DNA of 5,103 bases from NCBI GenBank assembly GCA_013041835.1, contig JABDRH010000056.1, forward strand, positions 1-5,103, given 5' to 3'. This DNA comes from Desulfatitalea sp. (GTDB taxonomy: Bacteria; Desulfobacterota; Desulfobacteria; Desulfobacterales; Desulfosarcinaceae). How positions within the stretch are numbered: position 1 is the stretch's first letter; every line of letters starts with the position of its first letter. A model generated the notes under the pieces. That model ran no database searches and was not told where the DNA came from. It worked only from the letters and a program-made list of their open reading frames with translations. Position numbers and translations under genes: made by a program. Positions 1 to 5,103 of this stretch are shown here, piece by piece.

Positions 1-696
1 CTCTTCAAACAGCTTCAGGTTCACGTGCGCTTCGGGAAAAAGCAGATAGACCAAAAACCGGTTGCCGTTGGGGGCCGGGCAAAGGCCTCTGAAATCACTG
101 ATGGAAATCTGTGCCCGCATGTGGGTGTGCGCTTTGAGGGCGATTTCGTAAGCTTGGTTGTCCGCCACGGCCTCGTCACTGCGCCGGCGTACCGTCGAAT
201 CGGCCATCACCTGTTCAATGGGTACGGAAAGCAACAATCCCACCAGTCGATCACAATACGCCGCATCGGACGGGCGTTGGGTGGCGATGGTCATGGACAG
301 CAGTATATAGGGATAACGATCAGGATGTTTGATTTCATCCAGCGTCAACTGGGCGGCATCGATCTTGTCGGCCTGCTGAACCATGCTTTGAAAGTCTTGG
401 TCCAGTTCCGCCTTATAATATTCATAAACCAGTCCGGCAGCAGATGGCGCAATGCGGAACAAGCCCTGGAAGGGTTGCTCAATCGCGTTGCTCACATGAT
501 GGTCGAACCATAAGGCCACCCGACCCGGCCACGGCAGGTTGGCCACCACGTCCTGATCGCCGACCGGGACTTCACCGCGTTGTATCTGATTGGGCTGCGC
601 CCATACCACGGGGATGTCATGGCCCAATGCCGCCTTGAGCAAAACAGCACACACCACGCCATCAAAATCCGGCCGTGTGATGATTCTTTGTTGCAT
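1..696 (-). CDS. DHH-family phosphoesterase (exopolyphosphatase-like), 3' end cut off by window edge
   Basis: Reading leftward from ATG at 696, the frame stays open for 232 codons to the window edge, so the C-terminus is missing. Residues 8-20 read RPDFDGVVCAVLL, the first metal-binding motif of the DHH superfamily (D10, D12). D47 and D49 sit in GDQDVVANLP, and the name-giving motif is WFDHHVSN with D65-H66-H67. Further conserved-looking blocks are PSAAGLVYEYY (84-94) and ADKIDAAQL (109-117), whose aspartates fit the fourth metal-site motif. Known DHH proteins are Mn-dependent cytosolic phosphoesterases acting on polyphosphate, short RNA, pApA or cyclic dinucleotides. Relatives with this signature are usually labelled exopolyphosphatase, but the substrate cannot be read from sequence. 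Full-length relatives carry a C-terminal DHHA1 substrate domain, which would lie mostly outside the window. An AAAGG about 10 bases before the ATG is a mediocre ribosome site. The gene lies 59 bases downstream of the 98-residue gene and probably shares its promoter. Confidence 0.85.
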   Translation of the reverse strand, partial: MQQRIITRPDFDGVVCAVLLKAALGHDIPVVWAQPNQIQRGEVPVGDQDVVANLPWPGRVALWFDHHVSNAIEQPFQGLFRIAPSAAGLVYEYYKAELDQDFQSMVQQADKIDAAQLTLDEIKHPDRYPYILLSMTIATQRPSDAAYCDRLVGLLLSVPIEQVMADSTVRRRSDEAVADNQAYEIALKAHTHMRAQISISDFRGLCPAPNGNRFLVYLLFPEAHVNLKLFEE

Positions 697-755
697 TCGT
701 CGTCAACCTTTAACACGAAAAGCAGGACGGCTTGCGCGGGTGTTCGAATATATGC

Positions 756-1052
756 CTACAGAGGTCTGCCATTGGGTCCGAATTTGGACTCGATCTGGCC
801 GCTGCCGTTGATTAAAAAAAGCAAAAAGCCCTCTTTTTCCGCATATCTCGTCAAATCTTCAAACAGGATAGCCTGGGCTTCGGGGGGCTTGCCGGGGACT
901 GTGGTCAGGCGTACGACACCTTTTACAGCCGTTTCCCGATCTTCGAAAAAGGGTATAAAATCGATGTCTTTGGTTGATTCGTGCTGTCCCACGATGGTGT
1001 CATTCTGAACAACCACATATACCCATGTGTCCGGGTCGAGCGATGGAGGCAT
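756..1052 (-). CDS. Uncharacterised 98-residue cytosolic protein, first gene of the leftward unit
   Basis: The ATG at 1052 is preceded by AAAAGG with an 8-base spacer, and a strong promoter lies just upstream, so the gene is well supported although I do not recognise a named family. The protein has no signal peptide or membrane segment. It looks like a small alpha/beta fold: a hydrophobic strand WVYVVVQN near the N-terminus, a central part with DIDFIPFFEDRETAVKGVV (an acidic patch then a helix), a helix around EAQAILFEDLTRYAEKEG, and a last strand FLLFLINGSGQI. That order suggests a compact single domain that may bind a partner or ligand. No catalytic motif is visible. It precedes the DHH phosphoesterase in the same direction with a 59-base gap and no visible terminator between them, which suggests co-transcription. 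A link in function to the phosphoesterase is only inferred from this position. Confidence 0.75.
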   Translation of the reverse strand: MPPSLDPDTWVYVVVQNDTIVGQHESTKDIDFIPFFEDRETAVKGVVRLTTVPGKPPEAQAILFEDLTRYAEKEGFLLFLINGSGQIESKFGPNGRPL

Positions 1053-1070
1053 TTTTTTTACCTTTTATTG

Positions 1071-1089
1071 ATTGGACAATACCAATTGT
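1071..1089. repeat. Small nested inverted repeats at the leftward transcription start
   Basis: ATTGG (1071-1075) is mirrored by CCAAT (1082-1086). Overlapping it, ACAAT (1076-1080) is mirrored by ATTGT (1085-1089). The symmetry overlaps the predicted start site and part of the -10 box of the leftward promoter, a position where a repressor could bind. The arms are short and the region is AT-rich, so chance is a real alternative. Confidence 0.3.
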
Positions 1090-1116
1090 TATAGGAAAGC
1101 CGCCACCCGCTGTCAA
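1088..1116 (-). promoter_or_regulatory. Sigma70-type promoter for the leftward unit
   Basis: On the minus strand, TTGACA (1116-1111) is followed after exactly 17 bases by TATAAC (1093-1088). The -35 box is perfect and the -10 box matches 5 of 6. Transcription would start near 1081, leaving a leader of about 28 bases that contains the AAAAGG ribosome site of the 98-residue gene. Confidence 0.7.
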
Positions 1117-1132
1117 GCTGAGTAAATTGGGC

Positions 1133-1160
1133 TTTACATTAAAATCGACTGGGTTATATT
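1133..1160 (+). promoter_or_regulatory. Sigma70-type promoter for the acidic-tail/rhomboid unit
   Basis: TTTACA (1133-1138) and TATATT (1155-1160) each match the consensus at 5 of 6 positions and are 16 bases apart. The predicted start near 1167 leaves about 35 bases before the GTG at 1202, with the ribosome site inside. The -35 box lies only 16 bases from the -35 box of the opposing promoter, so both could be controlled by one regulator. Confidence 0.62.
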
Positions 1161-1190
1161 GAGCGCCAAAAAGCAAGTTGCATTGTTGCC

Positions 1191-1196
1191 AGGAGG
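1191..1196 (+). promoter_or_regulatory. Strong ribosome binding site that sets the GTG start at 1202
   Basis: A perfect AGGAGG ends five bases before the GTG at 1202. This favours the GTG over an in-frame ATG at 1178, which would place the Shine-Dalgarno sequence inside the coding region. Confidence 0.8.
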
Positions 1197-1201
1197 CTGC
1201 C

Positions 1202-1582
1202 GTGAATTCAGATTTCAGCATACCAGAAGAGTTTCAATCATCATTTCAACGACTCATGCCGCACATGGTGGCCGGCTTACGCAGGGATCCGCAAAGCCTG
1301 GACGCGGTGCTGCTCTTTCTTAAACTCGGCGGGGAACGCCTGGCCAGAATCGCCATAGAGGCCTACAATCAGACCATTCGCCTCGAAAACGCCAAAATCC
1401 AGAAACAAAGGCTTGAAGCAGCCTTGCTCGCCGCGAAATCGGACGAAACAGAGGATGAGAACGGCGATGAGGATGAAAACGGCGACGAGGATGAGGACGA
1501 GGACGAAGGTGTGCACAAGAACAACCAAGCGAATGGACAAGACCCGGAAGAGGACGACGACGATTCGGATGACGCTTTCTAG
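1202..1582 (+). CDS. Small helical protein with a highly acidic C-terminal tail, upstream of the rhomboid gene
   Basis: This 126-residue protein starts at a GTG with a consensus AGGAGG. Residues 1-30 are mixed. Residues 31-79 look like one or two long amphipathic helices (SLDAVLLFLKLGGERLARI, then a Lys/Gln/Glu-rich stretch), possibly a coiled coil. From residue 81 to the end, 26 of 46 residues are Asp or Glu, with an ENGDED repeat near 86-97 and a second cluster at 116-124. There is no signal peptide, membrane segment or recognised domain. The tail should be disordered and strongly negative, as in proteins that bind basic partners, cations or nucleic-acid-binding surfaces, but no function can be assigned. 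The stop codon is 11 bases before the rhomboid ATG, so the two genes form a tight unit and are probably translationally coupled. The low-complexity tail raises the usual caution about size polymorphism. Confidence 0.75.
   Translation: MNSDFSIPEEFQSSFQRLMPHMVAGLRRDPQSLDAVLLFLKLGGERLARIAIEAYNQTIRLENAKIQKQRLEAALLAAKSDETEDENGDEDENGDEDEDEDEGVHKNNQANGQDPEEDDDDSDDAF
1451..1504 (+). repeat. Imperfect 18-base tandem repeat coding for the acidic tail
   Basis: Two near-identical 18-base units (1451-1468 and 1469-1486, beginning GAGGATGA and differing at two third-codon positions) are followed by a decayed third unit at 1487-1504 with GAC/GAG codons. They encode Glu-Asp-Glu-Asn-Gly-Asp twice, then pure Glu-Asp. 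Unit length is a multiple of three, so gain or loss of units would change tail length without breaking the frame. Confidence 0.7.
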
Positions 1583-1593
1583 TTTTGTGCCCC

Positions 1594-2652
1594 ATGGCCG
1601 CCCTTTTTGCCCATCTTACACTTGATCAAGCCCGCACTTACAGCCTGGTTTTGTCTTCTGCCGGTATTGTCCATCATACGGCACGCCAAGGCGTGCGGTG
1701 GTCCATCTTTGTGTCCCATGCGCTCAGAGGACCGGCCCAGAAGGCCGTGGCCGCTTACCTGGCGGAAAACAGCCCACCGGAACCTGCACCGCCGCTGCCG
1801 GAGATATTGCCCTGGCGTACCCATTCGGCCTTGTATGTCATCCTCATTCTTTGGGTGATTCATATCGCCATAGGACCAGAGGCGTCTCAGCGCCACTTTT
1901 TTACCGCTTTCGGCGCTGATGCGGGGCAAATCATGGACGGCCAGCTTTTCCGGTGCGTCACGGCCTTGTTGCTGCACGGTGACGATGCCCACCTGATGGC
2001 CAACACGGTTTTCATGTTATTGTTCGGCACTTATACTGCGGCCGTTTTCGGCTGGGGAGTGGGATGGCTCTTGATACTGACGGCAGGGGCACAGGGCAAT
2101 CTCATGGCGGCATGGTGGTATAAAAGCCTTCACCTGAGCGTGGGGGCCTCCACGGCGGTATTTGCCGCCCTGGGGCTTTGCGCAGCCGCCACGGCCTGGC
2201 GACGCATGCGCCGCCGAACGGGCCGATGGCGCATTTGGCTGCCTCTGGCCGGCGGCTTGGGACTGGTGGGGTGGCTGGGCACCTCACCTCGCGCCGATCT
2301 CATCGCCCATGTGGCTGGTTTTGTCACGGGAATAGTATACGGCGGACTGTATTTCGCCGCCGTTGGCCGAATTTTGCGGTGGCCCGCGCAAACATCGGCC
2401 GCTGTTGTGGCGGTGGCCATCGTCCTGGCAAGCGTGTTGTGGGGGGCTACCGTGGCGCCCCAAGGGGTTGGTGGCAATCCGCATGTCATTTGCGGCGCCC
2501 GGGTCCTCAATCCAGCGGAAATGGTGTCAGGCTCTCGAAGCCATCCTCGGTCACCAGAATCGTCTGTTCGAACTGGGCCGATAAGGAGCGGTCTTGGGTC
2601 ACCGCCGTCCATTGATCATCTAAAATATCCAGCTCGTAGCTTCCCAGGTTGA
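1594..2652 (+). CDS. Rhomboid family intramembrane serine protease
   Basis: From ATG 1594 the protein has 352 residues; an in-frame TTG at 1585 is possible. Residues 1-60 form a soluble N-terminal region ending in a Pro-rich linker (61-73). Seven hydrophobic segments follow near 77-94, 134-152, 154-172, 183-201, 212-229, 237-257 and 267-286, the 6+1 arrangement of rhomboids. Key motifs are present. [16 protein letters not shown] supplies His133 and Asn137 of the oxyanion region, [12 protein letters not shown] holds the nucleophile Ser186, and AHVAGFVTG holds the dyad His239. It should therefore be an active inner-membrane protease cutting substrate transmembrane helices; the substrate is unknown. 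The residue after Ser186 is Thr rather than the more common Gly. No clear ribosome site precedes the start, which fits coupling to the acidic-tail gene ending 11 bases earlier. The last ~48 codons lie antisense to the end of map and have no rhomboid character, so the natural C-terminus is uncertain. Confidence 0.87.
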   Translation: MAALFAHLTLDQARTYSLVLSSAGIVHHTARQGVRWSIFVSHALRGPAQKAVAAYLAENSPPEPAPPLPEILPWRTHSALYVILILWVIHIAIGPEASQRHFFTAFGADAGQIMDGQLFRCVTALLLHGDDAHLMANTVFMLLFGTYTAAVFGWGVGWLLILTAGAQGNLMAAWWYKSLHLSVGASTAVFAALGLCAAATAWRRMRRRTGRWRIWLPLAGGLGLVGWLGTSPRADLIAHVAGFVTGIVYGGLYFAAVGRILRWPAQTSAAVVAVAIVLASVLWGATVAPQGVGGNPHVICGARVLNPAEMVSGSRSHPRSPESSVRTGPIRSGLGSPPSIDHLKYPARSFPG

Positions 2653-3400
2653 TCATGGGTTCGATGGTGAACACCATGCCCGGCACCAGGCGCACGCCCT
2701 CTCCGCGTTGGCCGAAGTGCGGGATCTGGGGCGGTTCGTGGAATTCGAACCCCACGCCGTGTCCCACAAAATCACGCACCACGGAGCATCCCTGTTGCTC
2801 GGCATAGGTCTGGATGGCCCAACCGATATCGCCAACGCTGTTGCCCGGTTTCACCATCCGCATGCCCTCGTGCAGGCTGCAGCGCGCGGTAGAGACGATC
2901 TTTTGTGCATCCGCGGACGGCATACCCATAAAGAAGGTCTTGTTGGCGTCGGCATAGTAGCCGTCCAAAATGGTGGTGACGTCGACATTGACAATATCCC
3001 CATCTTTAAGCACCCGCTCGCCGGGAATGCCGTGGCAGATCACCTCGTTGATGGAGACACACGTGCTCTTGGGAAATCCGCGATAATTGAGCGGCGCCGG
3101 CACGCCGTTGTGTCGCAAGGTATACTCATGTACCCAGGTGTTGACGGTATCGGTGGTGATGCCCGCCACCAGGCGCTCTTCCACCCAATCGAGGGTGTCC
3201 AGCACCAAGCGCCCCGCCTTGCGGATGCCAGCCACATCGGCTGCTGATTTTAACCTGATTTTAGGTTTCTGGGGGTGGATGCGGGGAGGCCCCGGATCCC
3301 CCTTGCTCAGACAGCAGCGTTTGTATTTGCGCCCGCTGCCGCACGGGCAAGGGTCATTGCGGCCGATCTTGACGCCTCTTATAGGTTGATTCACACGCAA
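2507..3400 (-). CDS. map: Type I methionine aminopeptidase with N-terminal SEC-C zinc motif
   Basis: This cytosolic metalloprotease removes the initiator Met from nascent proteins. All metal ligands and the catalytic His residues of the type I family are visible, counted from the chosen start: His123 (CHGIPGE), Asp140 (NVDVT), Asp151 (YYADANKTF), His214 ([14 protein letters not shown]), Glu247 (FTIEPMIN) and Glu278 ([13 protein letters not shown]). Residues 12-30, [19 protein letters not shown], form a SEC-C motif (Cys18, Cys20, Cys29, Cys30). It is also found at the SecA C-terminus and probably helps recruit the enzyme to the ribosome or nascent chain. The start is TTG at 3400, six bases after AAAGG; GTG at 3394 is the close alternative (295 instead of 297 residues). 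The frame extends upstream to 3493, but that part looks non-coding and lies in the predicted leader. The gene is monocistronic here, transcribed towards the rhomboid gene, whose frame overlaps its last 146 bases. Confidence 0.95.
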   Translation of the reverse strand: MRVNQPIRGVKIGRNDPCPCGSGRKYKRCCLSKGDPGPPRIHPQKPKIRLKSAADVAGIRKAGRLVLDTLDWVEERLVAGITTDTVNTWVHEYTLRHNGVPAPLNYRGFPKSTCVSINEVICHGIPGERVLKDGDIVNVDVTTILDGYYADANKTFFMGMPSADAQKIVSTARCSLHEGMRMVKPGNSVGDIGWAIQTYAEQQGCSVVRDFVGHGVGFEFHEPPQIPHFGQRGEGVRLVPGMVFTIEPMINLGSYELDILDDQWTAVTQDRSLSAQFEQTILVTEDGFESLTPFPLD

Positions 3401-3508
3401 GGTACACCTTTCGACCCCCCACCGGCGGGGAGCACTGATGGTCAATCGGTGGATGAGCACGGTCTCATCCGCGAATAGCCAGTGTGGCACCAAATGCCTG
3501 CCAAAGGA

Positions 3509-3536
3509 TCTATAACCAATCGCAAGGTTGTGTCAA
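3509..3536 (-). promoter_or_regulatory. Sigma70-type promoter for map
   Basis: On the minus strand, a perfect TTGACA (3536-3531) is followed after 16 bases by TATAGA (3514-3509, 4 of 6). Transcription would begin near 3502, giving a leader of about 100 bases before the map start. This supports the shorter reading of map, because the far-upstream TTG at 3493 would lie almost at the transcript end with no ribosome site. Confidence 0.6.
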
Positions 3537-3589
3537 ACGCTGATTATTCTTATGGTGATTTTGGTTTTTTCGGCGGACAGGTTGTTGGG

Positions 3590-3603
3590 CGGTCATTTGA
3601 CCG
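3590..3603. repeat. Perfect 6-base inverted repeat, possible operator
   Basis: CGGTCA (3590-3595), spacer TT, TGACCG (3598-3603). The symmetry is perfect on both arms and sits between two divergent genes, 122 bases before the cytidylate-kinase-like start and about 54 bases upstream of the map -35 box. It resembles a dimeric regulator site; the two-base loop makes an RNA hairpin less likely. Confidence 0.4.
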
Positions 3604-3712
3604 AATGTTGCATAAAACGATTGCCTGCATTGACCCATTTCCTTCCGGCTGCCGGCTTTTATCTTGCCATTAACAACCCTCCTTTGATAAAAAGAATTAT
3701 AAAATCACTAAA

Positions 3713-3717
3713 AGAGG
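3713..3717 (+). promoter_or_regulatory. Ribosome binding site of the cytidylate-kinase-like gene
   Basis: AGAGG within a G-rich run (AAAGAGGGGG, 3711-3720) ends seven bases before the ATG at 3725 and supports that start. Confidence 0.65.
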
Positions 3718-3724
3718 GGGCAAA

Positions 3725-4528
3725 ATGGGAGTGATTACAATTTCAAGGGGCTCATATAGCAAGGGAAAAGAGATTGCGGAAAAGCTTTCCGGTATATTAA
3801 AATATGAATGTTTCTCAAGGGATGTTTTGTTGGAAGCTTCAGCACATTTTAATATTCCTGAGCTGAAGCTCGTTCGTGCAATCCATGATGCTCCTTCCTT
3901 TCTTGAGCATTTTGGACATCGGAGCGAAAAGTATATAATCTATATTCGTGAAGCATTCTTAGAGCATATACAAAAAGACAATGTGGTTTATCATGGCTTG
4001 GCAGGCCAGTTTTTTATCAAAGATATTCCAAATGTACTAAAAGTTCGAATAGTCGCAAATATCGAAGATAGAGTAAAAGAGGAAATGAAGCGCGAACATG
4101 TTTCTGAAAAAGAGGCTCACCGCCTTCTGTCTAAAGATGATGAAGAAAGAAGAAAATGGAGTATGAGCCTTTATGGAATTGATACCAAAGACCCAAGCCT
4201 CTACGACGTTGTTTTGCACATCGATAACCTGAAGGTGGATGACGCAGTTGATATTCTAAGCGGTATCGCCAAGCGGCCCTGTTTTCAGACCACCAATGAA
4301 TCCAGGGCGATGATCAATGACGCTTACCTGGCTGCCAAGGCAGGTTCAATTATCTATGGTAAAATCCCCGCTGCCGAGGTCACCTGCAAAAACAGCATTG
4401 TCTATATCAATATCGACACAACGTTGTCCCTAGAAAAAGAACTGACCGACAAGGTTAATAATCTCCTAAAGGATTTAGACGAAGCAAAAGAAGTTAGAGT
4501 GAAAATCATTCCATTTGAAACAGGTTGA
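3725..4528 (+). CDS. Cytidylate-kinase-like protein with C-terminal alpha/beta extension
   Basis: The 267-residue protein resembles the cytidylate kinase-like family (the Pfam group Cytidylate_kin2), widespread in Desulfobacterota and clostridia. The N-terminus, ITISRGSYSKGKEIAEKL (residues 4-21), is the nucleotide-binding loop in the variant form of this family rather than a canonical GxxGxGK[ST] Walker A. Conserved-looking blocks follow: EASAHFNIPELKLVRAIHDAPS (37-58), NVVYHGLAGQFF (86-97), LKVRIVANIEDRV (105-117) and a lid-like KDDEERRKW (137-145), then YGIDTKDPSLYDVVLHID (150-167). Residues about 195-265 form a separate small domain resembling BON-type folds. If active, it would phosphorylate CMP or a similar nucleotide in the cytosol, but many members lack proof of activity. 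The gene stands alone between two intergenic gaps. Its first half is clearly AT-rich (33-45% GC in sampled 60-base blocks) and its second half rises to about 53% in the blocks counted. Confidence 0.85.
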   Translation: MGVITISRGSYSKGKEIAEKLSGILKYECFSRDVLLEASAHFNIPELKLVRAIHDAPSFLEHFGHRSEKYIIYIREAFLEHIQKDNVVYHGLAGQFFIKDIPNVLKVRIVANIEDRVKEEMKREHVSEKEAHRLLSKDDEERRKWSMSLYGIDTKDPSLYDVVLHIDNLKVDDAVDILSGIAKRPCFQTTNESRAMINDAYLAAKAGSIIYGKIPAAEVTCKNSIVYINIDTTLSLEKELTDKVNNLLKDLDEAKEVRVKIIPFETG

Positions 4529-4604
4529 TATTGATCTGCAACTTTCGTTACAATCTAATTGCGGGCGTGGCGGCTCAAGGGCGGCAAATCGAGTCTGAAG
4601 CTAT

Positions 4605-4616
4605 GGTGCATGGATT
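4605..4616 (+). repeat. 12-base direct repeat, left copy
   Basis: GGTGCATGGATT occurs here and again at 4781-4792, 176 bases later and in the same orientation. Both copies lie in the same short intergenic stretch. Confidence 0.45.
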
Positions 4617-4780
4617 TCGGATTTCAGTTTGACCCCCAAAAGCGGCGATTCATCCCCTATATTTGCATTTTACATTTTTTTTTATGGTGTTGAATGGGTA
4701 AAATGAGAGCCTGTATTTAAGGACGCACCCGTTTGATTTTTGAACAAGCCTGCAAAAATGATAAAAGTTAGCAAACCAAG

Positions 4781-4792
4781 GGTGCATGGATT
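4781..4792 (+). repeat. 12-base direct repeat, right copy, next to the start of the 4796 gene
   Basis: This is the second copy of GGTGCATGGATT. It ends three bases before the ATG at 4796 and supplies the only Shine-Dalgarno-like purines for that gene. Confidence 0.45.
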
Positions 4793-4795
4793 CAT

Positions 4796-5103
4796 ATGGG
4801 GATAGCACGGAAAACCACTCGTTTTAAAAAACGAATCTATCTATTCTACCTTTTTGTTGTCGCCATTTCGCCTTTTTTGGTCTCGTCTATTTTCCATATG
4901 GTTGCGTTATACCTTTCCGGAGACCTGGCCTGGCATTTTGTCAATGAACAGGACCTTGGCAAGGATGTCACCGCGCAGATCGTGCTGGACGGTCAAAAGG
5001 ATGATCAGCTCCGGTTTCAGGGCACCGACCCTTTAGATTCTTTCGAAACCGAGGATCGCATGGTTTATCCTCTGCAGGAAGTGGAATATCGGCCCGTGAC
5101 ACC
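4796..5103 (+). CDS. N-terminal part of a membrane-anchored protein, cut by the window edge
   Basis: From ATG 4796 the frame is open for 102 codons to the edge; an in-frame stop at 4769 limits any earlier start. The first 14 residues are rich in Lys and Arg (RKTTRFKKR), followed by a single hydrophobic segment at about 15-41 (YLFYLFVVAISPFLVSSIF onwards). By the positive-inside rule the N-terminus is cytoplasmic and the polar, acidic part from residue 42 is periplasmic. The anchor lacks a clear signal-peptidase site, so an uncleaved signal anchor is more likely. Such an N-terminus is common to sensor histidine kinases, chemoreceptors and diguanylate cyclases, but none of their catalytic parts lies in the window, so the family is left open. 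The ribosome site is weak (AAGGGTG at 4778-4784, 11 bases away, or GGA at 4788-4790). Confidence 0.65.
   Translation, partial: MGIARKTTRFKKRIYLFYLFVVAISPFLVSSIFHMVALYLSGDLAWHFVNEQDLGKDVTAQIVLDGQKDDQLRFQGTDPLDSFETEDRMVYPLQEVEYRPVT

Larger units (their letters stand above)
3401..3724. other. Divergent intergenic region between map and the cytidylate-kinase-like gene
   Basis: This 324-base stretch has no convincing gene. The left third is the map leader and promoter. The right two-thirds are AT-rich and contain a perfect 6+6 inverted repeat (3590-3603) and a short GC hairpin followed by CTTTT (CCGG, three-base loop, CCGG at about 3645-3655), too small to call a terminator. A TATAAA at 3698-3703 could be the -10 of the rightward gene, but no good -35 box lies 16-18 bases upstream. 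No tRNA or known riboswitch shape was seen. Confidence 0.5.
4529..4795. other. Intergenic region before the right-hand membrane protein gene
   Basis: The 267 bases hold no convincing gene. There is a run of nine T (4675-4683) with no GC-rich stem before it, so it is not called as a terminator. A weak promoter candidate is TTGAAT (4690-4695) with TATTTA 18 bases later. TTGATT (4733-4738) with AATGAT 18 bases later is another weak pair; neither is convincing. A 12-base direct repeat lies near both ends. Confidence 0.45.

Noticed and set aside
25..513. 162-residue rightward open frame
   Set aside because: It is the antisense shadow of the DHH phosphoesterase; the opposite strand shows clear family motifs.
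1277..1595. Leftward open frames opposite the acidic-tail gene
   Set aside because: Low-complexity repeats keep several frames open; the rightward frame has the promoter and the AGGAGG site.
2708..3247. 179-residue rightward open frame
   Set aside because: It lies fully antisense to map, whose catalytic residues are all present.
3485..3501. Possible sigma54 promoter (TGGCAC followed by TGCC)
   Set aside because: The spacing between the GG and GC elements does not fit the required 10 bases.
3645..3659. GC hairpin followed by CTTTT as a rho-independent terminator
   Set aside because: The stem is only four to five base pairs and no gene on the plus strand ends before it.
3482..3673. 63-residue rightward open frame in the intergenic region
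   Set aside because: It has no ribosome site, overlaps the map promoter, and its translation shows no family features.
4675..4683. Run of nine T after the kinase-like gene
   Set aside because: No stem-forming sequence precedes it, so a terminator is not supported.
4758..4805. 15-codon open frame that could be a leader peptide for the 4796 gene
   Set aside because: It has no ribosome site and no attenuator-like hairpins or codon bias; it probably arises by chance.

Overview
The window has a mixed base composition. The coding DNA on the left and centre is GC-rich, with parts of the rhomboid gene above 70% GC, while positions about 3500-4200 are AT-rich. The protein families point to an anaerobic, sulfate-reducer-like bacterium of the Desulfobacterota. 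They are a DHH phosphoesterase with the RPDFDG...WFDHH signature, a cytidylate-kinase-like protein with a C-terminal extension, and a methionine aminopeptidase with an N-terminal SEC-C zinc motif. The taxonomic call is an inference from recalled family members, not from a search.

Layout. Positions 1-1052 hold a leftward pair: a 98-residue protein of unknown function followed by a DHH-family phosphoesterase cut by the left edge. Positions 1053-1201 are a compact divergent control region with two good sigma70-type promoters back to back. To the right lies a two-gene unit. It encodes a 126-residue protein with an extremely acidic tail and then a rhomboid intramembrane serine protease with both catalytic dyad residues. 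The rhomboid reading frame runs 146 bases into the 3' end of the convergent, leftward methionine aminopeptidase gene (map). A sigma70-type promoter for map lies at 3509-3536.

Across a 324-base intergenic stretch with a perfect 6+6 inverted repeat, a rightward cytidylate-kinase-like gene follows (3725-4528). It is AT-rich in its first half and closer to the neighbours in its second half. After a 267-base gap containing a 12-base direct repeat, a new rightward gene begins at 4796. It encodes a membrane-anchored protein and is cut by the right edge.

Functionally, most of the window is housekeeping or protein processing: N-terminal methionine removal, intramembrane proteolysis, and nucleotide or phosphoester metabolism. 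No mobile element, CRISPR array, tRNA or rRNA was recognised. The points most worth a second look are the acidic-tail protein paired with the rhomboid, the long convergent overlap between the rhomboid and map genes, and the uncharacterised 98-residue protein that opens the phosphoesterase operon.
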